A DNA stretch of 64,000 bases from Gracilibacillus ureilyticus. Lineage in GTDB: Bacteria; Bacillota; Bacilli; Bacillales; Amphibacillaceae. The stretch's first letter is position 1. Every line of letters starts with the position of its first letter. The translations under genes were made by a program, and so were the position numbers. The notes beneath the pieces are model-generated. The model did not search any database. It saw nothing but the letters and a program-made list of their open reading frames with translations, and was not told the origin of the DNA. The DNA lies in NCBI RefSeq assembly GCF_900111195.1, contig NZ_FOGL01000023.1:1-64000 (forward strand). The letters run 5' to 3'. Positions 52,407 through 60,069 of this stretch are shown one piece after another.

Positions 52407-53831
52407 TTGAAGAAATTTGGAATGTTATTATTTCTGGTTATATTAATGGCTTGTTCTAATGATACTGCCTCCACTGAAGAGAAAGGGACTGTATCAAATG
52501 AGGAACAATTGAAAGAATCGGAAAATGCAGTTGAGGATTCAACCGCTAATGAAATACATAAAGAGATTGAGAATATTTCGCTGGCAACTGATATTGACAC
52601 ATTACAGGAGATTCCTGCCGGCATACTAACTGAAGATATAACATATGAAGCCGACACAGAACGAATACTGTTTGGTATAGAGGAACTCGATCCGGACTAC
52701 TTAAAAGAACTGATAGAGGCTGTTAGTCCAATAGCTGAAGATACGGATGATCCTGAGACAATTGCCAAGTCACTAATCTATTATGCCGGCAGTCCCAGCT
52801 ATTCTTCGATAGCAACAGAGTTAGCCAACTTTAAGCCTGACTTTAAAGAGCCCCTGCTGCCAAGACCTGAAAAAATTGAAAAGGAAGGTGCGGCAGAGGG
52901 AGAAAGCAGCTATGCATATATATTATTAGATGCGAGTTCCAGTATGCTGTTAGAGTCAGAAGGGGAAATCAGGATGGATATTGCACGGGAGGCAGTTTCC
53001 AGTTTTGCCAGGACAATAGGAGCTTCAAGCCATGTATCTTTGGTAGCTTTTGGACACAAAGGTGACGATAGTGATGAAGGGAAAGAAGCATCCTGCTCAA
53101 AGATTGAGGAAGTCTATTCACTAGGAGAGTATGATGAAGAACAATTTACTCAATCAGTAGATACCATTGAAGCGAAAGGGTGGACACCTTTAGCTGCCGC
53201 CATCGAAAAAGTGAATGAATTAAGCAGCTCACTAGAAGGTCATGTGACAATATATATCGTAAGTGATGGTGTAGAAACTTGTGATGGCGACCCGGTAGAG
53301 GCTGCAGCTACCTTCGCAGACACAGCAGACAACAAAACTGTTAACATAATCGGTTTTCAAGTGGATGAAGAAGCAGAAGCACAGTTGACGAAAGTAGCAG
53401 AAGCTGGAGAAGGGGAGTATTACTCTGCTGATAATGGAGAAGAGTTACTTTCAACCATCGAATATGAGTGGCTTCCATCAACGATTGAATTAACTTGGGC
53501 ACCTGTCAATATGACACCAAATGGTTTTGATATTACATATGAGCGGCAGAGAGCTTCGGATCTCAGCTATGCCTGGAATTATTCAGTAAGGCGGGAGAAT
53601 CACCGCTTTGAAGCAGTACTTAATTCCCTTGTGGAAGAAGAAACCTTAACAGAAGAGGAAAAGGTCAGAGTAGAAGAGATTCTCCTTAAACGGGAAGAAG
53701 AAATAAAAGCAATAAGTGAACAGCTTCGAGAGAAAAATACAGATGCGGTTGATAAGAAAGCAGAAGAAATAAAAGCAGATGTGAATGCATGGGTAGAAGA
53801 GATGGAAGCATTGAAAGAATCTGTTCAATAA
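52407..53831 (+). CDS. von Willebrand factor A domain lipoprotein
   Basis: A 474-residue secreted lipoprotein. Signal peptide with lipobox LMAC (Cys ~residue 16), an acidic linker, then a VWA domain with MIDAS residues DASSSM (near 177), the Thr of GWTPLAAAI and Asp of VSDGVETCDGDP. A C-terminal ~70-residue charged coiled coil follows. VWA domains bind partners through a metal ion; the partner is unknown. The TTG at 52407 has AAGGAG 8 bases upstream; the GTG 9 bases earlier overlaps that site. It sits alone between terminators, splitting rplQ from ecfA1. Confidence 0.82.
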   Translation: MKKFGMLLFLVILMACSNDTASTEEKGTVSNEEQLKESENAVEDSTANEIHKEIENISLATDIDTLQEIPAGILTEDITYEADTERILFGIEELDPDYLKELIEAVSPIAEDTDDPETIAKSLIYYAGSPSYSSIATELANFKPDFKEPLLPRPEKIEKEGAAEGESSYAYILLDASSSMLLESEGEIRMDIAREAVSSFARTIGASSHVSLVAFGHKGDDSDEGKEASCSKIEEVYSLGEYDEEQFTQSVDTIEAKGWTPLAAAIEKVNELSSSLEGHVTIYIVSDGVETCDGDPVEAAATFADTADNKTVNIIGFQVDEEAEAQLTKVAEAGEGEYYSADNGEELLSTIEYEWLPSTIELTWAPVNMTPNGFDITYERQRASDLSYAWNYSVRRENHRFEAVLNSLVEEETLTEEEKVRVEEILLKREEEIKAISEQLREKNTDAVDKKAEEIKADVNAWVEEMEALKESVQ

Positions 53832-53880
53832 TAATCTTGTCTGACATATGGAGAAACATGTCAGGCAGGATTATTTTCTT
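53830..53880 (+). terminator. terminator of the VWA lipoprotein gene
   Basis: AATAATC..TG.CTGACAT pairs with ATGTCAG.CA.GATTATT across a ~10-base loop and ends in TTTTCTTT. The stem is long, with only G-T interruptions. Confidence 0.82.
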
Positions 53881-53938
53881 TATCAGAAGTTTTAACCAAT
53901 GAATTAGTATGGTTAATCATTAATTCATTATTATTTTA

Positions 53939-53947
53939 TGATAAAAT
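53939..53947 (+). promoter_or_regulatory. candidate extended -10 of the ecf operon
   Basis: TGATAAAAT resembles an extended -10, 45 bases before ecfA1. No good -35 is seen at 16-18 bases upstream, so this is tentative. Confidence 0.35.
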
Positions 53948-53991
53948 ATTAGCAGGATTTCCCGGGAAATAATGACTGAGGAGAACAATTC

Positions 53992-54825
53992 ATGACAATA
54001 ATCGAGTTTCGTGATGTATATTTTCGATATAATGAAGAACAAAACTGGGTATTGAGGAATATTAGTTTTTCTGTAAATGCAGGTGATTCAATTGCTATTA
54101 TAGGCCATAATGGGTCAGGTAAATCCACAGTGGCAAAGTTGATTAACGGACTGCTTGTACCGCAAGCTGGTGATATTCTAATAGACGGAGAAAGAGTAAC
54201 CGAACAGAATATATGGGAAGTCCGTCAAAAAGCAGGAATGGTTTTTCAGAATCCGGAAAACCAATTTGTTGGTACAACGGTAAGGGATGATATCGCATTC
54301 GGTCTGGAAAACAGAGGTATACCTCGTGAAGAAATGATAAAAAGAATTGAACGCAGCCTGAATGAAGTTGGAATGCAAGATTTCGCATTACATGAAGCCC
54401 ACTATTTATCAGGCGGGCAAAAACAAAGAGTAGCCATTGCTTCTGTTATGGCAATTCAACCTGAAGTATTAATTTTAGATGAAGCAACATCAATGCTGGA
54501 CCCTGTAGGCAGAAACGAGATAATAAAAACAATCCAACACTTGAAAGATGAACGAAATATTACATTCCTTACGATTACACATGATTTGAGTGAGGTAACT
54601 CTTGCGGACAGGACTCTTGTTCTTAAGGAAGGGAAGCTTGTAACAGACACTACTCCAAGAGAACTGTTTGCTCAAGTTAATGACTGGGAGAGTTTAGGGT
54701 TAACTGAACCTTTTACAACAAAAATCGCAAATGAGTTGGAAAAATACGGGTATAAATTTTCATCCCATCCACTAAATCATGAGGAGTTAATGAATGAACT
54801 ATGGACATACAATTTAAAAAAGTAA
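53992..54825 (+). CDS. ecfA1: ECF transporter ATPase EcfA1
   Basis: 277-residue ABC ATPase. Walker A GHNGSGKST near 38, signature LSGGQKQRVAIA near 140, Walker B VLILDEATSMLD near 160. Together with EcfA2 and EcfT it energises vitamin uptake by separate substrate-binding S components. GAGGAGAAC precedes the ATG. Overlaps ecfA2 by 25 bases. Confidence 0.95.
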   Translation: MTIIEFRDVYFRYNEEQNWVLRNISFSVNAGDSIAIIGHNGSGKSTVAKLINGLLVPQAGDILIDGERVTEQNIWEVRQKAGMVFQNPENQFVGTTVRDDIAFGLENRGIPREEMIKRIERSLNEVGMQDFALHEAHYLSGGQKQRVAIASVMAIQPEVLILDEATSMLDPVGRNEIIKTIQHLKDERNITFLTITHDLSEVTLADRTLVLKEGKLVTDTTPRELFAQVNDWESLGLTEPFTTKIANELEKYGYKFSSHPLNHEELMNELWTYNLKK

Positions 54826-55670
54826 GCTATATCTATCAACCGAATACACCTTTTTCCCATCAGGCCCTTCATGAAATCGACTTAACAATAAAATCAGGAG
54901 AGTTTATTGCAATAGTTGGTCACACAGGTTCAGGAAAATCAACTTTATTACAACATCTCAATGGATTAATTTATCCTGCGACTGGTGAGGTGAGAATCGG
55001 AGAATATGTACTGAATGATGAAAACAGAAAACAGGATTTAAAAGAACTGAGACAAAAAGTGGGGCTTGTCTTTCAGTACCCTGAACATCAATTATTTGAA
55101 GAAACGGTGGAAAAAGATATAGCGTTTGGACCGAGAAATTTTGGCGTTCCTGATAAGCTGATTGATCAAAGAATAAAACAAGTTATCGAGGAAGTTGGCT
55201 TAAATGAGGAGATTTTATCCAAATCGCCTTTCGAACTTAGTGGCGGGCAAATGAGAAGGGTCGCTATAGCGGGCATTTTAGCTGCAATGCCGGAAGTACT
55301 TGTTTTAGATGAACCGACTGCAGGGCTTGACCCGTATGGACAGCAGCAAATGATGGCACTATTTTACCGATTACATAAAGAAAGAAAGCTGACAACTATC
55401 TTAGTTACTCACAAAATGGAAGACGCCTTCACATATGCAGACAGGATTGTTGTTTTAGAGAAAGGAAATAAAATATTAGAGGGCACACCTGTGGATATAT
55501 TTAGAGATCGCCGTTTTCTTCATAATGTCCGGTTGGAATTGCCGGAGATTCTGTTATTTTTAGAGAAGTTTAATGATACCTTTCCTTTTACCATTGAATA
55601 TAAAGGTCAGACAGTCGAAGAAATAGCAGTGGAAATTGATCAAAAATTAAAGGAGATAAAGGGTCAATGA
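54801..55670 (+). CDS. ecfA2: ECF transporter ATPase EcfA2
   Basis: 289-residue ABC ATPase. Walker A GHTGSGKST near 39, signature LSGGQMRRVAIA near 148, Walker B VLVLDEPTAGLDP near 166, and the EcfA-typical C-terminal extension. Starts within the ecfA1 3' end and overlaps ecfT (ATGA), so the three subunits are translationally coupled. Confidence 0.95.
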   Translation: MDIQFKKVSYIYQPNTPFSHQALHEIDLTIKSGEFIAIVGHTGSGKSTLLQHLNGLIYPATGEVRIGEYVLNDENRKQDLKELRQKVGLVFQYPEHQLFEETVEKDIAFGPRNFGVPDKLIDQRIKQVIEEVGLNEEILSKSPFELSGGQMRRVAIAGILAAMPEVLVLDEPTAGLDPYGQQQMMALFYRLHKERKLTTILVTHKMEDAFTYADRIVVLEKGNKILEGTPVDIFRDRRFLHNVRLELPEILLFLEKFNDTFPFTIEYKGQTVEEIAVEIDQKLKEIKGQ

Positions 55671-56464
55671 AATCATGGTTAGTTATCGGGCAGTATGTCC
55701 CTGGCCATTCTGTTCTGCATCGTTTAGATCCAAGGACAAAGCTCTTAATGATCTTCACATATGTAATCATCGTTTTCTTTGCAAATAATACACTTAGTTA
55801 TGGACTACTGGCAATTTTCGCAATCTGGACTATTTTTTTATCGAAATTATCATTAACTTATATTTTAAAAGGAATAACACCAATCTGGTTTTTTATAATA
55901 TTTTCATTTTTGATTCATCTTTTTTTTACGAATGATGGAGACATCATATGGCAGCTTTCCGGTTTAAAGATCTACAGTGGCGGATTAGTCAAAGGGTTAA
56001 CTATTTCCTTGCGTTTTCTATTATTAATAATGGTAACGTCCTTATTAACCTTAACGACATCACCAATGGAAATCACTGACGCACTGGAAAATCTGTTATC
56101 TCCATTGCAGAAGTGGAAATTTCCTGTTCATGAATTAGCATTGATGCTATCGATCTCCTTACGTTTTATCCCAACATTAATGGATGAGCTTGATAAGATA
56201 TCTAAGGCACAGGCATCCAGGGGAGTGGACTTGAGGACAGGCTCCCTAAAGAGTAGAATGTATGCTGTCATCCCGTTGCTCGTGCCCCTCTTTATCAGTG
56301 CCTTCAGGAGAGCCGAAGATTTAGCGATGGCAATGGAAGCCAGGGGATACAGGGGCGGGGAAGGCAGGACAAAATTAAGACAATTAAGCTATTCATGGCT
56401 CGATTTTCAAGCGGTAGTTATATATATATTCATAATGATTATATTTTTCATGTTACGAAATTAA
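55667..56464 (+). CDS. ecfT: ECF transporter transmembrane subunit EcfT
   Basis: 265 residues with several membrane helices and two coupling motifs, ASRGVDLRTG near 183 and EARGYRGGEG near 225, which are the Ala-Arg-Gly segments that touch the ATPases. It recruits S components (riboflavin, biotin, thiamin, folate and others) encoded elsewhere. Confidence 0.94.
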   Translation: MKSWLVIGQYVPGHSVLHRLDPRTKLLMIFTYVIIVFFANNTLSYGLLAIFAIWTIFLSKLSLTYILKGITPIWFFIIFSFLIHLFFTNDGDIIWQLSGLKIYSGGLVKGLTISLRFLLLIMVTSLLTLTTSPMEITDALENLLSPLQKWKFPVHELALMLSISLRFIPTLMDELDKISKAQASRGVDLRTGSLKSRMYAVIPLLVPLFISAFRRAEDLAMAMEARGYRGGEGRTKLRQLSYSWLDFQAVVIYIFIMIIFFMLRN

Positions 56465-56482
56465 CGTATAAGCAGGTGGGAA

Positions 56483-57241
56483 ATGTTGCGAATAAAAGCT
56501 ATTATCAGTTATGATGGCACCAACTTTTCGGGATATCAGATTCAGCCGAACGGGAGAACGGTTCAGGCATCAATTGAATCTGTTCTTCAAAAGATGCATA
56601 AAGGGGAACATATCCGAGTCACAGCATCCGGAAGGACAGACCAGGGTGTTCATGCAGTTGGCCAAACGATTCACTTTGACACAAATCTGCAAATTCCTTT
56701 AGAGGGATGGAGGCGTGCACTGAATACAATGCTGCCTGAAGATATTGAGGTAAGAGCGGTAGAGAATGTATCTGATGAATTTCATGCCCGTTTTGATGTA
56801 GAAGAAAAGGAATACCGTTATGTTGTCTGGAATGATACAGAAAGAAATATATTCAAACGTCATTATCAGCACCATGTAAGCGAAAGATTAAGCATTGAAA
56901 AAATGAAGAAGGCGTGTGAATTATTAACTGGGAAACATGATTTCACTTCATTTTGTGCTGCCAACAGCAATGTAAAAGGTGATAAAATCCGGACGATTCA
57001 CCATGCGAGTGTAGAAAGCAATGGAGCGGAGCTGATTTTCAAAGTGAGGGGCAATGGTTTCTTGTACAACATGGTACGTATTATTGTTGGAACACTGATT
57101 GAAATTGGAAAAGGAAAGCGGGAACCAGAAGAAATGCAGCAGATTATCGAAGCAAGAGACCGCTCTGTTGCCGGACATACAGCACCGGCCCAAGGTCTTT
57201 ATCTTTGGAAGGTTTATTATCACAGATCTAAAGATTTGTAA
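56483..57241 (+). CDS. truA: tRNA pseudouridine(38-40) synthase TruA
   Basis: 252 residues. Catalytic Asp in GRTDQGVHA near residue 53, and the FLYNMVRIIVGTLIEIGKGK segment near 195. Modifies the anticodon stem-loop. GGTGGGAAATG precedes the ATG, 18 bases after ecfT, completing the conserved ecf-truA operon. Confidence 0.96.
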   Translation: MLRIKAIISYDGTNFSGYQIQPNGRTVQASIESVLQKMHKGEHIRVTASGRTDQGVHAVGQTIHFDTNLQIPLEGWRRALNTMLPEDIEVRAVENVSDEFHARFDVEEKEYRYVVWNDTERNIFKRHYQHHVSERLSIEKMKKACELLTGKHDFTSFCAANSNVKGDKIRTIHHASVESNGAELIFKVRGNGFLYNMVRIIVGTLIEIGKGKREPEEMQQIIEARDRSVAGHTAPAQGLYLWKVYYHRSKDL

Positions 57242-57299
57242 TACCTTCACTGGGCAGTCGGCTCAAAATAATAAAATGAAAAAAAGATGAAAAACACCC

Positions 57300-57330
57300 T
57301 TGACCTTAACGTTGCGTAAAGGTTTAAGAT
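57300..57330 (+). promoter_or_regulatory. MerR-type promoter/operator of the mta-like gene
   Basis: TTGACC and TAAGAT are separated by 19 bases, the over-long spacer typical of MerR-activated promoters. The spacer holds the dyad CCTTAACG-TTG-CGTAAAGG (57304-57322). The regulator downstream should bind here and activate its own transcription. Confidence 0.8.
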
Positions 57331-57353
57331 GATGATAGTCAGGAGGGTCAATA

Positions 57354-58115
57354 ATGGAATATACCGTAAGTCAACTGGCAAAGTTATCTGGTGTGAGCGG
57401 CCGCACATTAAGATACTATGATCAAATCGGGTTATTAAGACCAGCACGGGTGAACGACGCAGGTTATCGATTCTATGGTGAGAAAGAAGTAGACCAACTA
57501 CAGCAAATTCTTTTTTTTCGTGAATTAGAAATGAGCCTTGAGGAGATCAACAGAATTATTCATCAGCCTGATTTTGACCAGACAGAAGCATTACGAAGCC
57601 ATTATAAACAGCTCGAAAAGAAGCGGGACCGTCTTGACAATATCATTGCAACCGTTGAAAAGACGATTGCAGCCAAAGAGGGTGGAATGAACATGTCGAA
57701 TGAAGCGAAATTTGATGCATTTAAAGAGAAATTAATTGAAGATAATGAACAGAACTATGGGAAAGAGATTCGGGAGAAATATGGTGAGCAAACAGTAAAG
57801 GAGAGCAATAATAAACTGAGAGGGATGTCAGAAGAAGATTTTCAAGCAATGAACCAGCTCGGTGAAGATATTATCATTTTACTGGAGAAAGCTTATCAGA
57901 CGGGAGACCCAGCCTCTGACCTTGCTCAGGAACTTGCAGCAAAACATAAGGATTGGCTTATGTACTCATGGTCTTCTTATTCAAAACAAGCACATATTGG
58001 CCTTGCGGAGATGTATGTAGAGGATGAAAGATTTACTTCTTATTATGATAAGAACGTGAAGGGCGGTACTAAGTTTTTACGAGATGCTATCCTAATCTTC
58101 GCGGGAGAAAAATAG
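57354..58115 (+). CDS. MerR-family regulator with TipAS drug-binding domain (Mta-like)
   Basis: 253 residues. N-terminal winged helix (YTVSQLAKLSGVSGRTLRYY, residues 3-22), a second helix pair and coiled coil (~78-108), then a TipAS domain from ~115 to the end. B. subtilis Mta and Streptomyces TipAL share this plan and activate multidrug transporters. No transporter is next to it, and no Cys is present, so the covalent thiostrepton trapping seen in TipAL is not expected. AGGAGGGT precedes the ATG. It lies between truA and the rplM leader with its own promoter and terminator. Confidence 0.88.
   Translation: MEYTVSQLAKLSGVSGRTLRYYDQIGLLRPARVNDAGYRFYGEKEVDQLQQILFFRELEMSLEEINRIIHQPDFDQTEALRSHYKQLEKKRDRLDNIIATVEKTIAAKEGGMNMSNEAKFDAFKEKLIEDNEQNYGKEIREKYGEQTVKESNNKLRGMSEEDFQAMNQLGEDIIILLEKAYQTGDPASDLAQELAAKHKDWLMYSWSSYSKQAHIGLAEMYVEDERFTSYYDKNVKGGTKFLRDAILIFAGEK
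57675..57695 (+). promoter_or_regulatory. internal ribosome-binding site and ATG for a TipAS-only product
   Basis: AAAGAGGGTGG lies 7 bases before an in-frame ATG at 57693 (codon 114 of 253). Translation from it would give a 140-residue protein that is just the drug-binding domain, as Streptomyces makes TipAS from inside tipAL. Not proven. Confidence 0.5.
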
Positions 58116-58121
58116 CTTCAT

Positions 58122-58163
58122 ATAGAGCTGGGGATGTGATTAATTTCCCGGCTCTATTTTTTA
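58122..58163 (+). terminator. terminator of the mta-like gene
   Basis: ATAGAGCTGGG pairs with CCCGGCTCTAT (one G-T) over a 14-base loop, followed by TTTTTTATT. Confidence 0.85.
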
Positions 58164-58172
58164 TTGTACGTA

Positions 58173-58201
58173 TTGACATAAGGGCTGTTTTATTGTATTA
58201 T
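58173..58201 (+). promoter_or_regulatory. sigma-A promoter of rplM-rpsI
   Basis: TTGACA and TATTAT are separated by 17 bases; the predicted start near 58208 opens a ~155-base leader. Confidence 0.8.
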
Positions 58202-58209
58202 GATCTATG

Positions 58210-58345
58210 GCATTTTATTTTCTATACCACGAATAGCCCCGGAAAGTTACTCGTGTTAGAATATAAATCGGATTAGTAAAGCGAAAGCACCTGACAAATT
58301 GCAGTTGCTTGACGCTGGACAAAATAAGACTATGGAATTACAGAT
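58210..58345 (+). promoter_or_regulatory. candidate L13 leader
   Basis: The long untranslated region before rplM contains CCACGAATAGCCCCGGAAAG and CTCGTGTTAG segments that can pair (CACGA/TCGTG) and is placed like the L13 leader of Firmicutes. Assignment is by position and resemblance; a covariance-model search would settle it. Confidence 0.6.
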
Positions 58346-58363
58346 TTAGGAGGTAAACCAATC

Positions 58364-58801
58364 ATGCGTACAACTTTCATGGCAAATGAAGCGAATATTG
58401 AACGTAAATGGCTTGTTGTAGATGCTGAAGGTCAAACGTTAGGTCGTTTAGCTAGTGAAGTAGCTTCAATCCTTCGCGGTAAGCACAAACCAACATATAC
58501 ACCGCATGTTGATACTGGTGATCATGTGATCATCATCAATGCGAACAAAATCGAATTAACAGGTAAAAAATTAAGTGACAAGCTTTACCGCCGTCACTCT
58601 AACCACCCAGGTGGATTAAAAGAACGTACTGCTGGCGAAATGCGTGAAAAATATCCTGAGCAAATGTTAGAACTAACAATTAAAGGGATGTTACCTAAAG
58701 GAAGCCTTGGCCGTAAAATGGGTAAAAAATTACACGTATACAGAGGCGCTGAGCATAAACATGAAGCACAAAAACCAGAAGTTTACGAACTTCGCGGATA
58801 A
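58364..58801 (+). CDS. rplM: 50S ribosomal protein L13
   Basis: 145 residues, early 23S assembly protein. [28 protein letters not shown] and [25 protein letters not shown] are typical. TTAGGAGGTAAACC precedes the ATG. Operon with rpsI. Confidence 0.97.
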   Translation: MRTTFMANEANIERKWLVVDAEGQTLGRLASEVASILRGKHKPTYTPHVDTGDHVIIINANKIELTGKKLSDKLYRRHSNHPGGLKERTAGEMREKYPEQMLELTIKGMLPKGSLGRKMGKKLHVYRGAEHKHEAQKPEVYELRG

Positions 58802-58820
58802 TTAAAAGGAGGTCTATATA

Positions 58821-59213
58821 GTGGCACAAGTACAATACTACGGTACCGGACGCCGTAAAAGTTCAACTGCACGTGTACGTTTAGTACCAGGAACTGGACG
58901 TATCGTTGTAAATAACCGTGATGCGGAAGAATTCTTCCCATACGAAACACTTCGTACAATCATTAAGCAACCATTAGCTGCTACTGAAACAGAAGGCAGC
59001 TATGATGTATTAGTAAACGTTCATGGTGGAGGTTTCACTGGTCAAGCTGGTGCAATCCGTCATGGTGTAGCTCGTGCATTATTGGAAGCTGATCCAGAAT
59101 ACCGTGCAACGTTAAAACGTGCAGGATTCTTAACTCGTGACGCTCGTATGAAAGAACGTAAGAAATACGGTCTTAAAGGCGCTCGTCGTGCACCACAGTT
59201 TTCAAAACGTTAA
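58821..59213 (+). CDS. rpsI: 30S ribosomal protein S9
   Basis: 130 residues. The C-terminal tail (RRAPQFSKR) reaches the P-site tRNA, and [17 protein letters not shown] is the family start. GTG start after AAAGGAGGT, 19 bases after rplM. Confidence 0.97.
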   Translation: MAQVQYYGTGRRKSSTARVRLVPGTGRIVVNNRDAEEFFPYETLRTIIKQPLAATETEGSYDVLVNVHGGGFTGQAGAIRHGVARALLEADPEYRATLKRAGFLTRDARMKERKKYGLKGARRAPQFSKR

Positions 59214-59228
59214 TATTGTTTGTATATC

Positions 59229-59264
59229 AGGCTCTTTCTGCTTATCGTGGAAAGGGTCTTTTTA
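59229..59264 (+). terminator. terminator after rpsI
   Basis: GGCTCTTTC-type arm at 59230 pairs with GAAAGGGTC at 59250 and runs into TTTTTAC. Confidence 0.75.
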
Positions 59265-59292
59265 CATAATTTTCTTCTTTAAGGAGGATATG

Positions 59293-59943
59293 ATGGATAA
59301 AGACAAAGTTGTGCAAGATACAGAAAAACTGGTAAAAGATGCGCTAATGAATGAAAAGTCCGGGCATGACTGGTTCCATATTAAAAGGGTAACAAAAACA
59401 GCAAAGGAAATAGCTGATAAGGAAGATGCCGATACTTTTGTTGTGACAATTGCTGCATTATTACATGACCTTGCTGATGATAAGGTCGTGGATAATGAAG
59501 AAAAAGCACTGTCAGACATTAGAAAATATCTGATAGAATCAGGAATAGATCATACAGATGCGCAACATATCCTTACCATTATTCAAACAATTTCCTTTAA
59601 GGGCGGAAATAATCCACCTGTCGAAACATTGGAAGCAAAAGTAGTTCAGGATGCTGACAGGCTGGATGCACTCGGTGCAATTGGTATCGCGCGTTGCTTT
59701 GTCTACGCCGGGAAGGTCGGGAGCCCAATCTATCATTCACAGTTAGAAATTAGAGAGAATATGTCACTGGAGGAGTATAGAAATAACAACTCAAGTGCCA
59801 TCAATCATTTTTACGAAAAACTGTTAAAACTGAAGGACTTAATGAACACAAAAACGGGAAAAGAATTAGCGGCACAACGTCATGAATTTCTCGAAAATTT
59901 TCTGGATCAGTTCTATCTTGAAACAGGAGAAGAACGGCCGTAA
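59293..59943 (+). CDS. HD-domain phosphohydrolase (YpgQ-like)
   Basis: 216 residues of the HD superfamily. Metal-binding residues: H in SGHDWFHIKRV near 26-32, HD in AALLHDLADD near 58, and D in VQDADRLDALGAIGI near 120. B. subtilis YpgQ, with the same layout, is a nucleotide pyrophosphatase; substrate here unknown. The ATG at 59293 has AGGAGG 5 bases upstream. The 35-codon in-frame extension runs through the rpsI terminator and is rejected. Confidence 0.85.
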   Translation: MDKDKVVQDTEKLVKDALMNEKSGHDWFHIKRVTKTAKEIADKEDADTFVVTIAALLHDLADDKVVDNEEKALSDIRKYLIESGIDHTDAQHILTIIQTISFKGGNNPPVETLEAKVVQDADRLDALGAIGIARCFVYAGKVGSPIYHSQLEIRENMSLEEYRNNNSSAINHFYEKLLKLKDLMNTKTGKELAAQRHEFLENFLDQFYLETGEERP

Positions 59944-59963
59944 AAGGTACAAAAGCGTAAATA

Positions 59964-60002
59964 AAGCCTTACTCCATAAAGCAGGAGTAAGGCCTTTTTG
60001 TT
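59964..60002 (+). terminator. terminator after the HD hydrolase gene
   Basis: GCCTTACTCC pairs with GGAGTAAGGC over an 8-base loop and is followed by CTTTTTGTTTT. Confidence 0.85.
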
Positions 60003-60069
60003 TTCCCCTGTAAAGAAAAGGGTATTAAAAAGCAATGAATGAAGGTGAAAGAATGATAAGGAGCAGTCT

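Noticed and set aside
59188-59292. N-terminal extension of the HD hydrolase.
   Set aside because: It would overlap the rpsI 3' end and its terminator; AGGAGG supports the ATG at 59293.
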